Below are positions 23,764 through 33,554 of a DNA stretch of 64,000 bases, piece after piece. How positions within the stretch are numbered: the stretch's first letter is position 1; each line of letters begins with the position of its first letter. This stretch comes from Pseudomonas vanderleydeniana (GTDB lineage: Bacteria; Pseudomonadota; Gammaproteobacteria; Pseudomonadales; Pseudomonadaceae). Made by a program: the position numbers and the translations under genes. The notes beneath the pieces are model-generated. The model made no database searches and was not told the DNA's origin. It saw only the letters and a program-made list of their open reading frames with translations. Where the stretch lies: contig NZ_CP077093.1 of the NCBI RefSeq assembly GCF_014268755.2, positions 372,001 through 436,000 of the forward strand, written 5' to 3'.

Positions 23764-25844
23764 AAGGTTTCTGGACAGGCATGCCGCCGGCCCGCGACTG
23801 GTTCTACGGGGTGCGGACCTTCGCCGCCTCGATGATCGCGCTGTATATCGCACTGATCATGGAAATGCCGCGACCCTACTGGGCGATGGCGACGGTCTAT
23901 ATCGTCTCCAGCCCCTTCGTCGGCCCGACCAGCTCCAAGGCGCTGTACCGGGCGGTCGGGACCTTCATCGGCGCGGCGGCGGCCGTGCTGTTCGTGCCGC
24001 TGTTCGTGCAGACCCCGTTCCTGCTGGCCGTGGTGGTTGCGCTCTGGACCGGTACCCTGCTGTTCCTGTCACTGCACCTGCGCACCGCCAACAGCTACGC
24101 GCTGATGCTGGCCGGCTACACCATGCCGATGATCGCCCTGCCGGTGGTGGACAACCCGCTCAACGTGTTCGACATCGCCGTGTCGCGGACCGAGGAGATC
24201 TTTCTCGGCATCGTCGTTGCCGCAGTGGTCGGCAGCATGTTCTGGCCGCGCCGGCTGGCGCCGGTATTGCTCGATGCCGCTGGCAGGTGGTTCGGCTCGG
24301 CGTCCAGCTACAGCCAGAAATTCCTTGCGCGCAATCTGCAGACCGATGAAGTCAGTGCGCTGCGCTCGGCCATGGTCGCGACCTTCAACAGCCTGGAGCC
24401 GATGATCGGCCAGTTGAGCCACGAAGGGGCCCGGCCGCAGACCGTGCGCAATGCCAAGGAGCTGCGTGGGCGGATGATCCACCTGCTGCCGGTTGTCGAT
24501 GCCCTGGACGACGCGCTGTACGCCCTGGAGCGGCGGACGCCGGAACTGGTCGCGCGGTTCCAGCCGCTGCTGGAGGCGACCCAGGCCTGGCTGGAAAGCA
24601 CCAGCCGCGCAGCACCGACCGAACACTGGCAGGCCCTGCGCGCCCAGCTCGAGAGCCTGCAGCCGAGTGCCGTCGAACTCGATGACCGCCGGCAACTGCT
24701 GTTTTCCAACGCGCTTTATCGTCTTGGCGAATGGATCGACCTGTGGCAGGACCTGCGTAGCCTGCAATATGCCATCCAGTGCGACAGCCAGGACAACTGG
24801 CGCGCGGTCTACCGGCACTGGCGGCTGGCGCGCCTGTCGCCGTTTCTCGATCGTGGCCTGATGCTCTATTCGGCCGGCACCGCCGTGCTGGCGATCGCCG
24901 TCGCCTCGGTGCTGTGGATCCTGACCGGCTGGAACGACGGCGCCAGTGCCGTGATCCTCGCCGCCGTGGCCTGCAGCTTCTTCGCCGCGATGGACGACCC
25001 GGCGCCGCAGATCTACCGCTTCTTCTTCTGGACGGCGCTGTCGGTGATCTTCGCCAGCCTCTACCTGTTCGTGGTGCTGCCCAACCTGCACGACTTCCCG
25101 ATGCTGGTACTGGCGTTCGCCGTGCCGTTCATCTGCGTCGGTACCCTGACGCTGCAGCCGGCGTTCTACCTCGGCACCCTGCTGACCATCGTCAACACCT
25201 CGTCCTTCATCAGCATCTCAGGGGCCTATGACGCCGACTTCCTGAATTTCGCCAACGCCAACCTGGCGGGTCCGGTGGGCCTGCTGTTCGCCTTCGTCTG
25301 GACCCTGGTGGTGCGACCCTTCGGCGCCGAATTGGCGAGCAAGCGCCTGACCCGTTTCAGCTGGCGCGACATCGTCCGCCTGACCGAGCCTGCGACCCTG
25401 GCCGAGCACCGGCACATGGGTGTGCAGATGCTCGACCGGTTGATGCAGCACCTGCCGCGCCTGGCACTGACCGGTCAGGACACCGGTGCGGCGCTGCGCG
25501 AGTTGCGCGTCGCGCTCAACCTGCTCGACCTGCTGGCCTACACCCCGCGTGTACTCGGCGTGGGCAACGTGCTGCTCAGGCAGGTGGTGGAAGAGGTCGG
25601 CGAGTATTTCCGCGCCTGCCTCAAGGCCCGCGAGCGCCTGCCGGCACCCGCGCCCTTGCTGATGACGCTGGACCGCACGCGTCGGGCCCTGAGTTCCCAG
25701 GGGCTGGATGACGGCGAAACCCGCCTGCACCTGCTGCACGCCCTGAGCGGACTGCGTCTGGCGCTGCTGCCCGGCGTGGAGTTCGTCGACAGCGGCGATC
25801 AGTCGGACAACGTGCCCTATGGGATCAATGGAGTGCCGTTATGA
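23760..25844 (+). CDS. FUSC family efflux protein (AaeB-like)
   Basis: The protein has 694 residues. It is an inner-membrane exporter related to E. coli AaeB (p-hydroxybenzoate efflux). It has two halves, each with a cluster of about five or six hydrophobic helices (residues 15-165 and 365-500) separated and followed by long cytoplasmic regions. MEMPRPYWAMATVYIVSSPFVGPTSSKALYRAVGTFIGAA is the conserved FUSC N-terminal motif. GTG 23760 overlaps the marR stop. With the DUF1656, HlyD and NodT genes that follow it makes a complete tripartite pump. The substrate is not known; aromatic acids are the usual guess for the family. Confidence 0.9.
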   Translation: MKGFWTGMPPARDWFYGVRTFAASMIALYIALIMEMPRPYWAMATVYIVSSPFVGPTSSKALYRAVGTFIGAAAAVLFVPLFVQTPFLLAVVVALWTGTLLFLSLHLRTANSYALMLAGYTMPMIALPVVDNPLNVFDIAVSRTEEIFLGIVVAAVVGSMFWPRRLAPVLLDAAGRWFGSASSYSQKFLARNLQTDEVSALRSAMVATFNSLEPMIGQLSHEGARPQTVRNAKELRGRMIHLLPVVDALDDALYALERRTPELVARFQPLLEATQAWLESTSRAAPTEHWQALRAQLESLQPSAVELDDRRQLLFSNALYRLGEWIDLWQDLRSLQYAIQCDSQDNWRAVYRHWRLARLSPFLDRGLMLYSAGTAVLAIAVASVLWILTGWNDGASAVILAAVACSFFAAMDDPAPQIYRFFFWTALSVIFASLYLFVVLPNLHDFPMLVLAFAVPFICVGTLTLQPAFYLGTLLTIVNTSSFISISGAYDADFLNFANANLAGPVGLLFAFVWTLVVRPFGAELASKRLTRFSWRDIVRLTEPATLAEHRHMGVQMLDRLMQHLPRLALTGQDTGAALRELRVALNLLDLLAYTPRVLGVGNVLLRQVVEEVGEYFRACLKARERLPAPAPLLMTLDRTRRALSSQGLDDGETRLHLLHALSGLRLALLPGVEFVDSGDQSDNVPYGINGVPL

Positions 25845-26050
25845 TCGGTGACGTGGATATCAGCGGGGTGTTCCTGCCCACGCTACTGGTGCTGATGGGC
25901 ATCACCTATGGCTTGTACCTCGTGGTGCACGGGTTGTTGACGCGCATCCACTTCTATCGCCTGGTCTGGCACCGGGCATTGTTCAACGTCGGTCTCTACG
26001 CTTTGTTGCTGGGCGTTGTGGATTCGTTCAGTCGATACCTGATGACATGA
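25841..26050 (+). CDS. DUF1656 (AaeX-like) small membrane protein
   Basis: The protein has 69 residues with two transmembrane helices (about 10-30 and 45-65). It begins with the motif DVDISGVFLP typical of DUF1656/AaeX. It always accompanies FUSC and HlyD genes of this efflux type. It overlaps both neighbours by 4 bp (ATGA at each junction). Its exact role in the pump is unknown. Confidence 0.92.
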   Translation: MIGDVDISGVFLPTLLVLMGITYGLYLVVHGLLTRIHFYRLVWHRALFNVGLYALLLGVVDSFSRYLMT

Positions 26051-26961
26051 AAAAACCTATATTGACCATTGGCCGCGTGGTCCTGACCTTGCTCGTGGTG
26101 GCCTTCGCCTGTCTCGTGATCTGGCGCATGGTGATGTACTACATGTTCGCGCCCTGGACCCGGGACGGGCATATCCGTGCCGATATCGTGCAGATCGCCC
26201 CGGATGTCTCCGGGCTGATCCAGCAAGTGCAGGTGCGCGACAACCAGCCGGTCAAGCGTGGCCAGGTGCTGTTCAGCATCGACCAGGACCGCTTCAAGCT
26301 GGCCTTGCGCCAGGCCCAGGCAGCCGTCGCCGATCGCCAGGAAACCCTGGCCCAGGCGCAGCGCGAGAACAAGCGTAACCGTGGCCTGGGCAACCTGGTG
26401 CCCGGCGAGCAGTTGGAAGAAAGCCAGTCGAAGGTGGCCCGCGCCGAATCGGCCCTGGCCGAGGCCAAGGTGGCGGTGGATGCCGCGCAACTGAACCTCG
26501 ACCGTTCGGTGATCCGCAGCCCGGTCGACGGCTACGTCAACGACCGCGCGCCGCGTGATCGGGAGTTTGTCACCGCCGGCCGTCCGGTACTGTCGGTGGT
26601 GGACAGCGCGTCGTTCCACATCGACGGCTACTTCGAGGAAACCAAACTCGACGGCATTCACGTCGGCCAGAGCGTGGATATCCGCGTGATCGGCGACAAT
26701 GCCCGCCTGCGCGGTCATGTCGAGAGCATCGTCGCCGGCATCGAGGACCGTGATCGCACCAGCGGCTCGAACCTGCTGCCCAACGTCAACCCGGCCTTCA
26801 GTTGGGTGCGCCTGGCCCAGCGGATTCCGGTGCGGATCGCCTTCGACGAGGTACCCCAGGACTTCCGCATGATCGCCGGGCGTACGGCGACCGTATCGAT
26901 CATCGACGACGCCGCGAAGGACTCGGCCAAGCCGCAAGCCAAGCCCGAGGCCTCGAAATGA
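26047..26961 (+). CDS. HlyD/AaeA-type efflux adaptor
   Basis: The protein has 304 residues. One N-terminal transmembrane helix (about 8-30) is followed by the TRDGHIRADIVQIAPDVSGLI motif of EmrA/AaeA adaptors. A lipoyl half (VQVRDNQPVKRGQVLFSID), an alpha-hairpin and the second half (VIRSPVDGYVNDRAPRDREFV) come next. It connects the FUSC exporter with the NodT-type outer membrane channel encoded next. Its stop overlaps the next ATG (ATGA). Confidence 0.92.
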   Translation: MKKPILTIGRVVLTLLVVAFACLVIWRMVMYYMFAPWTRDGHIRADIVQIAPDVSGLIQQVQVRDNQPVKRGQVLFSIDQDRFKLALRQAQAAVADRQETLAQAQRENKRNRGLGNLVPGEQLEESQSKVARAESALAEAKVAVDAAQLNLDRSVIRSPVDGYVNDRAPRDREFVTAGRPVLSVVDSASFHIDGYFEETKLDGIHVGQSVDIRVIGDNARLRGHVESIVAGIEDRDRTSGSNLLPNVNPAFSWVRLAQRIPVRIAFDEVPQDFRMIAGRTATVSIIDDAAKDSAKPQAKPEASK

Positions 26962-28406
26962 AACCGCTGGCAAAGGTCACGACCCTGGGCATGGGCCTGT
27001 TGCTGTCGGCATGTTCGATGGTCGGTCCGGACTATCACCTGCCGGGTGATGCGGCGATGCAGCGCAAGGACCTGCAAGGTTCGATCGCCGGCGAGAGCGA
27101 CAACGTCGTCTCGGCCCCGGTGCCGGCCGACTGGTGGCGGCTTTACCAGGACCCGCGACTGAACGAACTGGTCCGACAGGCGCTGGCTGCCAACACCGAC
27201 CTGCGGGTCGCCGCGGCCAGCCTGGCACGGGCCCGTGCCCAGGTGGAAGAGGCCGAGGCGGCCGGTGGTTTCAGCGCCGGGATCAAGGCCGGCGCACAGC
27301 GCCTGCAGGAGTCCGGCCAGGCGTTCCTGCTGGCGGAGAAGGTCCCGGTGGCGAATGTCGCCGATATCTCGCTGTCCGCGTCCTACCAGTTCGACCTGTG
27401 GGGGACGCTGCAGCGTGGCGTCGAGGCTGCCAAGGCCAATGCCGATGCGACCCAGGCAGCGGGCGATGTGGCGCGGATCACCCTGGTGGCCGACGTGGTG
27501 CGTTCCTACACGCAGATCTGCGCGGCCAACGAAGAACGCGAGATCGCCGAGCACTCCCTCGACCTGCAAGCGCAGAGTACCGAGCTGACCAAGCGCCTGC
27601 GTGACGCCGGGCGGGGCGACGAGACCCAGGTCACCCGTTCGCAGACCCAGTTCAAATCGCTGCGCGCCGAGCTGCCGCGCTACACCGCGGCCCGCCAGGC
27701 CGGCCTCTACCGGTTGTCGATGCTGCTGGCCAAACCGCTGGACCAACTACCGGCCGGCGTCGCCGATTGTGCGCAATTGCCGCACATCGCCCAGCTGCTG
27801 CCGGTGGGTGACGGTGCCGAACTGCTCAAGCGCCGCCCGGACATCCGCCAGGCCGAGCGTCGGTTGGCGGCGGCAACCGCCGGGATCGGCGTCGCCACGG
27901 GGGAGCTGTACCCGAACATCAGCATTGGCGCGACCATCGGCACGGTCGGCTTCGCCAAGGACCTTGGCGAGCCGTCGACCAATCGCTGGGGCTTCGGCCC
28001 GGCGATCAGCTGGACCGTACCGACCAACGGCGCCCGGGCGCGGATCCGCGAAGCCGAGGCGACGACCCAGGGCGTGCTGGCGCATTTCGACGGTGTGGTG
28101 CTCAACGCCATTCGCGAAACCCAGACCAGCCTGGCCCAGTACACCGCGCAACTCGACCGCCGCGATGCGCTGGCCGATGCCGAACAGTCGGCCAAGCTGG
28201 CGGCGGAGCAGACTCACCGCTTCTTCACCGCCGGGCGCGCCTCGTTCCTCGCCGACCTGCAGGCCACCCGCACCTACACCGACATGCGCGCGCAGCTGGC
28301 CTCGGCCAACACCCAAGTGGCGATGAGTCAGATCGAGCTGTTCCTGGCGCTGGGCGGTGGTTGGGAAAGCGGACGAACGCCACCTGCGCAACCCGCCAAA
28401 CCCTGA
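26958..28406 (+). CDS. NodT-family outer membrane efflux lipoprotein
   Basis: The protein has 482 residues. The signal peptide has a lipobox LLSAC (Cys at about 19), followed by SMVGPDYHLP, as in NodT/OprM lipoproteins, and by VPADWWRLYQDPRLNELVRQALAANTDLRVA. Two OEP repeats follow. It forms the outer-membrane tunnel of the aromatic-type efflux pump. ATG 26958 was chosen over longer in-frame starts because the signal peptide begins there and the ATGA junction matches the other joints of this operon. Confidence 0.93.
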   Translation: MKPLAKVTTLGMGLLLSACSMVGPDYHLPGDAAMQRKDLQGSIAGESDNVVSAPVPADWWRLYQDPRLNELVRQALAANTDLRVAAASLARARAQVEEAEAAGGFSAGIKAGAQRLQESGQAFLLAEKVPVANVADISLSASYQFDLWGTLQRGVEAAKANADATQAAGDVARITLVADVVRSYTQICAANEEREIAEHSLDLQAQSTELTKRLRDAGRGDETQVTRSQTQFKSLRAELPRYTAARQAGLYRLSMLLAKPLDQLPAGVADCAQLPHIAQLLPVGDGAELLKRRPDIRQAERRLAAATAGIGVATGELYPNISIGATIGTVGFAKDLGEPSTNRWGFGPAISWTVPTNGARARIREAEATTQGVLAHFDGVVLNAIRETQTSLAQYTAQLDRRDALADAEQSAKLAAEQTHRFFTAGRASFLADLQATRTYTDMRAQLASANTQVAMSQIELFLALGGGWESGRTPPAQPAKP

Positions 28407-28506
28407 GTCCATTGCTATGCTCTGAATTAGCGGCTGGCCGCCGCTGGTTCGGGGCTTCGGGTGAATCCCCTGGCGCGGCCGGCGTGGCCTGATGGGGATT
28501 CTAATA

Positions 28507-29142
28507 ATGAAAAACCCTTATGCTCCCGGTTTCTGGTGTGCAGTGGTCGCCCTGGTGCTGCTGTCGGCGGCGTACTTCTATGGCGTGATGCTCGCCCACC
28601 AGATCGACAAGGCACTGGTGTTCCTCGACAGCGTCAGTGCCCTGATCGCGGTGATGGCGATCGTGGTGGTGGCCTGGGCTACCTACCAGACCCAGCAGAT
28701 CAAGAAACGACAGCTGTCGCAGAGCAAGACCCTGGTTCTGGTCTGGGACACCAAGGTCGCCCTGCGGCGGGTCGAAACCGTGTTCGACCGCTATTTCTGG
28801 GGCAGCTACTGGCAGCCCGGGCGGACCTTCCAGGAGGTCATGGGCGAACTGACCGGTACCCCCCTGGAAAAAAGCCTGGAGACCCTCAAGAGCCAATGCC
28901 TGAAGCTCGACCGGGAAGTCGCCCATGACGAGCGCCACTGGTTGAACAACGCCCGCGAGCTGGCGGACGTGGCCAGTGCCATGGCCCGCGAGCGCTATCA
29001 GCTGGATGTCTGCGACCCGCGCAACGACTCGCCGGATGGCGTGGTGATCAACCGCGATTTCGAGGTGCTGGTGTACACCTGGACCGCCCGGCTGAAGACG
29101 TTCGACCATCAACTGGACGAGATGGAACACCAGTACTCCTGA
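28507..29142 (+). CDS. Hypothetical membrane protein, two TM helices
   Basis: The protein has 211 residues. Two transmembrane helices (about 8-28 and 42-62) are joined by a short loop. A cytoplasmic or periplasmic helical domain of about 145 residues follows, with charged heptads (KSLETLKSQCLKLDREVAHDERHW, then RLKTFDHQLDEMEHQYS). I do not recognise a named family. ATG 28507 follows GGGGAT at 7 nt; an ATG five codons upstream lacks a ribosome site. It is 100 bp after the efflux operon and may be transcribed separately. Confidence 0.7.
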   Translation: MKNPYAPGFWCAVVALVLLSAAYFYGVMLAHQIDKALVFLDSVSALIAVMAIVVVAWATYQTQQIKKRQLSQSKTLVLVWDTKVALRRVETVFDRYFWGSYWQPGRTFQEVMGELTGTPLEKSLETLKSQCLKLDREVAHDERHWLNNARELADVASAMARERYQLDVCDPRNDSPDGVVINRDFEVLVYTWTARLKTFDHQLDEMEHQYS

Positions 29143-29161
29143 GTCCTCACTTGCCCATTCT

Positions 29162-29185
29162 GCCCGCCGCCGCCCGGTGGCGGGC
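29162..29185 (+). terminator. GC-rich hairpin after the two-TM gene
   Basis: GCCCGCC (29162-29168) pairs with GGCGGGC (29179-29185). A weak T-rich tract (GCTTTCC, then CATTTTT) follows. It is a possible terminator. Confidence 0.4.
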
Positions 29186-29361
29186 CGCTTTCCGTGCATT
29201 TTTGCTCTCTGTGTCACATGTCGACGTGGGGCGGGCAGGTGCGTCCGTATTGGTGCAAATGATACTCTGCGCGCTTTCGGGGCGCCGTCGAGCCGAACCC
29301 GGTCAAGGGTTCAGGGAAGACCAGCATTTTTCAACACAACGGATATCTGATCGGGTCATTC

Positions 29362-30873
29362 ATGAATAAATCAGCAGGCTTGCTGTTAGGGTTTGTCGTC
29401 GTGGTCGGTGCGGTGAGCACCGCCGGTGCCTGGTACACCGGCAATCAACTGGAGGGTGTGTTGAACACCTCGATCCAGGAGGCCAACGCCCAACTCAAGA
29501 CAGCCATGAACAGTGGCGGCGCGAGTGCGAGCATTGAACTGGTGTCGCTGGAGCGCAACCTGTTCACCAGCACTGCGCATTACCGGCTCAAGCTGCAGAA
29601 CCTGCAGCTCAGCGAAGAGAACAAGGACGTCGAACTGTTGTTCGTCGACCACATCGAGCACGGTCCGCTGCCATTGTCGCGCCTGAAGTCGTTCAAGCTG
29701 GCGCCGGTGATGCTCAACAGCAACTACGAGCTGGAAAAGAACGAGCTGACCGCCAAGTGGTTCGAGGCCGCCAAGGGCGCCGCGCCGCTCAAGGGCGTGG
29801 TCGCCCTGGGTTACGATCGTGCGGTCGATGGCAACATCGAACTGATCCCGCTGGACTTCGCGCCGGATGACAAGAGCTCGGTGAAGTTCTCCGGGCTCAA
29901 CCTGAACGTGGCCGGCACCGAGAAGGGTGCGAAGATCAAGGCCAACGGCTACATGAACAGCCTGAAGATCTCCGGCGAATCCAAGGAAGACGGCCTGGTT
30001 TCGGTCGAGCTCGGTGGTTTCACCGTGGCCAGCGACCTGACCAAGAGCGACTTCGGTTTCTACCTGGGCGGCAACACCCTGGAACTGAGCAACGCCAAGG
30101 TCACCTACGGTGAACAACCGGTGGTGGTGACGGTCAAGGACTTCGAGCAGAAAGACCTGCTGGAAGCCAATGGCAACGTCCTGGCTGGCCGCCTGGACTA
30201 CACCGTCGGTGATATCGGCTACAACGGCAAGTCGGTGGGCAGTGCGAAACTGAACCTGAGCGCGAAGAACCTGGATATCCCGGCGGTCCGTTCCCTGACC
30301 GAGCTGTACCAGGCCGAGCTGAAGGCCATGCAACAGGCCTCCGCCCAGGGTGAAGACGTCCCGGCGGTGCCCGAGCTGAGCGCCGAGCAGCAGATCAAGG
30401 CCCAGGCCGACATCAAGAAATTGCTGGCCGGCAAACCGCAGATCGCGGTAGAGAACTTTTCGTTCAAGACCGCCAATGGCGAGAGCCGCTTCAACCTGCA
30501 GGTGAACCTGGACAACCCGTCGTCCACCGAGTTGCCACCGCTGGAGTTGGGCAAGCAACTGGTCTCGCAACTGGACGCCAAGCTGTCGCTGTCCAAGCCG
30601 ATGATTGCCGACCTCGCGGGCGTGCAGGCACAGCTCGAAGGCCAGACCGATCCCAAGCTGATCGCCCAGCAGGCCTCGATGACCAGTGAGATGGCCGGCA
30701 CCATGGCGCTGTCCACCGAAATGGCCACCGTCGAGGGCATGGACATCGTCTCCAAGCTGCACTATGCCGCAGGCCAGGTGGAGTTCAACGGGCAGAAGAT
30801 GCCGCTGGAAGACTTCATCAACCTGATCATGTCCAAGGCCGGTGGCCTGGGTGGCGCGGAAGCGGCCGAGTAA
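29362..30873 (+). CDS. YdgA-like DUF945 family protein
   Basis: The protein has 503 residues. An N-terminal hydrophobic helix (about 5-24) acts as anchor or signal, followed by AWYTGNQLEGVLNTSIQEAN, the usual start of YdgA/DUF945 proteins. The rest is a long beta-rich periplasmic region with ELVSLERNLFTSTAHYRLKL and, late, LSTEMATVEGMDIVSKLHYAAGQVEFNG. Function is unknown; the family belongs to the broad AsmA-like/YdgA group of envelope proteins. It is a single gene with 219 bp of upstream region in which I see no strong promoter. Confidence 0.88.
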   Translation: MNKSAGLLLGFVVVVGAVSTAGAWYTGNQLEGVLNTSIQEANAQLKTAMNSGGASASIELVSLERNLFTSTAHYRLKLQNLQLSEENKDVELLFVDHIEHGPLPLSRLKSFKLAPVMLNSNYELEKNELTAKWFEAAKGAAPLKGVVALGYDRAVDGNIELIPLDFAPDDKSSVKFSGLNLNVAGTEKGAKIKANGYMNSLKISGESKEDGLVSVELGGFTVASDLTKSDFGFYLGGNTLELSNAKVTYGEQPVVVTVKDFEQKDLLEANGNVLAGRLDYTVGDIGYNGKSVGSAKLNLSAKNLDIPAVRSLTELYQAELKAMQQASAQGEDVPAVPELSAEQQIKAQADIKKLLAGKPQIAVENFSFKTANGESRFNLQVNLDNPSSTELPPLELGKQLVSQLDAKLSLSKPMIADLAGVQAQLEGQTDPKLIAQQASMTSEMAGTMALSTEMATVEGMDIVSKLHYAAGQVEFNGQKMPLEDFINLIMSKAGGLGGAEAAE

Positions 30874-30885
30874 CGCTCCAATCGT

Positions 30886-30910
30886 GGCATCGACCGCCCG
30901 GGTCGATGCC
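30886..30910 (+). terminator. 10-bp hairpin after the YdgA-like gene
   Basis: GGCATCGACC and GGTCGATGCC are separated by a 5-nt loop, 12 bp after the stop. No T-run follows directly; one of eight T residues begins about 25 bp further on. Confidence 0.5.
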
Positions 30911-31064
30911 CACTCCACTTCGGATCCTGCATCCTTTTTTTTCGTCTACCCTTCCTGAAAGACAGCGGAACTGTTCGTTCCGGTCGCTGTCGCGAGGTTG
31001 CGTCCTGCGTGTCTGGTTCAGGCAGGAGCATTGGAATCCGGCTGTCACTCGGGAATTGAACGAT

Positions 31065-33545
31065 ATGCCGCGTAATGCCCTGTTCTGCCCAGGTGGCAGA
31101 TTACGCCCGCTGCTGGGCGTGGCACTGTGCAGCCAACTGCTTTGGCCGCTCACCGCCCTGGCCGATACTTCCTACGATCAACTGATTCGCCAGGCCCGTG
31201 ACGGCAGCTATACGCCGGCACTGACCTTCCTGCGACAAGTGCCACCGGCACAGCAATCGGCTGGCCAGGTCAGCGATCACCTGCAGATCGCCAGCTGGGC
31301 CGGACTGGATGCCGAGGTGGTCAGCGTCTACGAAACCCAGGGCGTGCACCGCGCCTTGCCGTCCCAGGCCCTGGGCGCCGTGGCCCGTGCCTATCGCAAT
31401 TTGAAGCGCTGGGATGATGCCGAACGGGTCTACCGCCAGGCGCTGGAGCGCGAGCCGGGCAATGCCGACCTGCAATTGGGGTTGGCAGTGACCGAGGCCG
31501 ATGACGGCAATCCCCAGGACGCGATCCGCCGTGCCCGCGAACAGGTTGCCCGCCAGCCCGGCGATCCGTCGCGGCGCATGGCGCTGGGCTATGCCCTGAC
31601 CCGCTCGGGCGCGGACAGCGACGCCCTGTTCGAATACGACCAGGCCTATGCCCGGGCTCCGGACAAACCCCAGGTCCTGCGTGAATACGTGTTCGCCCTG
31701 CAGCGGGCGCGGCTGCCGGAGCCGGCCCTGCGCCTGGCCGAGCGGCATCCCGGGCTGATCGACGCGGCCGCGACCCGGCGCCTCGAAGGCGAACTGGCGG
31801 CAGAGCGAGTACGCCTGGCCGAACGGCCGAGCCGGACCGAGCGGGAGCGCTTCGACCTGGCCGATCGGGCCCTGGCCGACTATGACCGCCTGTTTGCCGC
31901 CTGGTCGGCAGACCCCCAGGCTCATGACGACAGGGTGCGTTGGCGCCTTGATCGCCTCGGGGCTCTCAAGGCCCGTTCGCGCAACGCCGAGGTGCTGAGC
32001 GAACAGCAGAAACTGCTCGATGAAGGGGTGACGATCCCGACCTACGCCCAGCGCTGGGTAGCGGCGGCCTACCTGGGGCTGCGCCAGCCGGAGAAATCGG
32101 CGGAACTCTACCGCCAGGTACTCGCCTCACCTGACGCCGATCCGGCCGATCGGGTGGACGACACTTCCGCACTGGCCTATGCCCTGATCGAAAGTGACCG
32201 GCCGGAGGAGGCCCGCGAGGTTGCCGACAACCTGGCCAGTACCACCCAGGCCCGGCTCGAACTCAAGGGCCAGCCCGTCGGCGTGTCGAATGACGAGTGG
32301 GTCGACGCCCAGCAACTGGCGGCCCAGATGGGCCAGCACAACGGCGATCTGCCCGGCAGCCAGCAGAAGCTCGACGCCCTGGCGGAGCAGGCACCGGGTA
32401 ACGTAGGCGTGAGAGTGGCCCAGGCCGACGTCTACCTGGCCCGCAGCTGGCCACGGCGGGCGGAGAGCCTGAACAAGGAAACCGAAAGCGCGTCACCACG
32501 GGACCTGGGCCTGGAGCTTTCCCAGGCCAACACCGCGCTGGCGCTGCAGGAGTGGCGCCAGCTCGATGTGCTGACCGACGACGTCGTCGCGCGGTATCCG
32601 GAGAGCCAGCAGGTCCAGCGCCTGGCCCGCGAGCGGCAGGTCCACGAGATGGCCGAGCTGCGGGTCGAGGGCTACACCGGCCGCAGTTTCGGCGGTGGCA
32701 GCAGTGGGGCTGGCGCGGTCACCGGCAGTCGTGACTATGGTATCGAGAGCGTGCTCTACAGCCCGCCGATCAATGACAACTGGCGGCTGTTCGCCGGCGC
32801 CGGCTATGCCTTCGGCCGTTTCACCGAAGGCGACGCCCAGCGCCGCTGGCAGCGCCTGGGCGTGGAGAACCGTTCCCGCGACATGACCCTGCAGGCGGAG
32901 ATCTCCAACCAGTCCTACGGTTATGGCAACAAGCTCGGTGCGCGCGTGGCGGCGGCCTTCGATATCGACGATCACTGGCAGTACGGCGGCAGCCTCGAGC
33001 GGCTGGCCGCGGCGACCCCGCTGCGGGCCCTGAAGAACGACATCAGTGCCAACTCGGCCAGTGCCTTCCTGCGCTGGCGCGCCAATGAAAGCCGTGAGTG
33101 GAAGGTGGCGGTCACCCCATCGCATTTCAGCGATGGCAACAACCGTACCGAATACCTGCTCACCGGGCGCGAGGGCCTCTACAGCAACGCCCACGTGCAA
33201 GTGGACCTGGGCCTGGAAGTCGGCGCCAGCCATAACAGCAAGAGCGAGGACGTGCCGTACTTCAATCCCAAGTCCGACTTCAGCGTGCTGCCGACGGTGA
33301 ACATCAACCATGTGCTGTATCACCGTTACGAAACCCGGTGGAGCCAACAGTTCCAGATCGGTGCCGGTAGCTACAGCCAGCGTGGCTACTCCACGGGCGG
33401 GGTTGCCCTGGTGGGCTACGGCCAGCGGTTCATGTGGAACGATGTACTCGAGGCCGGGGCCAACCTGAGCTGGATCAGCCGACCTTATGACGGGAACCGC
33501 GAGCGCGACGTGCGCTTGATCTTCGACCTGACCTACCGCTTCTAG
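31065..33545 (+). CDS. pgaA: PgaA, poly-N-acetylglucosamine outer membrane porin
   Basis: The protein has 826 residues, normal for PgaA. It has a signal peptide (about 1-33, ending LTALA) and a TPR-rich periplasmic region of about 480 residues (AYRNLKRWDDAERVYRQALEREPGNADLQLGLA is a clear repeat). A C-terminal beta-barrel (from about 540: ESVLYSPPINDNWRLFAGAGYAFGRF) ends in DLTYRF with the terminal Phe used by the Bam machinery. It exports PNAG across the outer membrane. The start at ATG 31065 is set by the signal peptide; the frame is open further upstream. It is the first gene of pgaABCD. Confidence 0.93.
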   Translation: MPRNALFCPGGRLRPLLGVALCSQLLWPLTALADTSYDQLIRQARDGSYTPALTFLRQVPPAQQSAGQVSDHLQIASWAGLDAEVVSVYETQGVHRALPSQALGAVARAYRNLKRWDDAERVYRQALEREPGNADLQLGLAVTEADDGNPQDAIRRAREQVARQPGDPSRRMALGYALTRSGADSDALFEYDQAYARAPDKPQVLREYVFALQRARLPEPALRLAERHPGLIDAAATRRLEGELAAERVRLAERPSRTERERFDLADRALADYDRLFAAWSADPQAHDDRVRWRLDRLGALKARSRNAEVLSEQQKLLDEGVTIPTYAQRWVAAAYLGLRQPEKSAELYRQVLASPDADPADRVDDTSALAYALIESDRPEEAREVADNLASTTQARLELKGQPVGVSNDEWVDAQQLAAQMGQHNGDLPGSQQKLDALAEQAPGNVGVRVAQADVYLARSWPRRAESLNKETESASPRDLGLELSQANTALALQEWRQLDVLTDDVVARYPESQQVQRLARERQVHEMAELRVEGYTGRSFGGGSSGAGAVTGSRDYGIESVLYSPPINDNWRLFAGAGYAFGRFTEGDAQRRWQRLGVENRSRDMTLQAEISNQSYGYGNKLGARVAAAFDIDDHWQYGGSLERLAAATPLRALKNDISANSASAFLRWRANESREWKVAVTPSHFSDGNNRTEYLLTGREGLYSNAHVQVDLGLEVGASHNSKSEDVPYFNPKSDFSVLPTVNINHVLYHRYETRWSQQFQIGAGSYSQRGYSTGGVALVGYGQRFMWNDVLEAGANLSWISRPYDGNRERDVRLIFDLTYRF

Positions 33546-33554
33546 CCGAGGTGG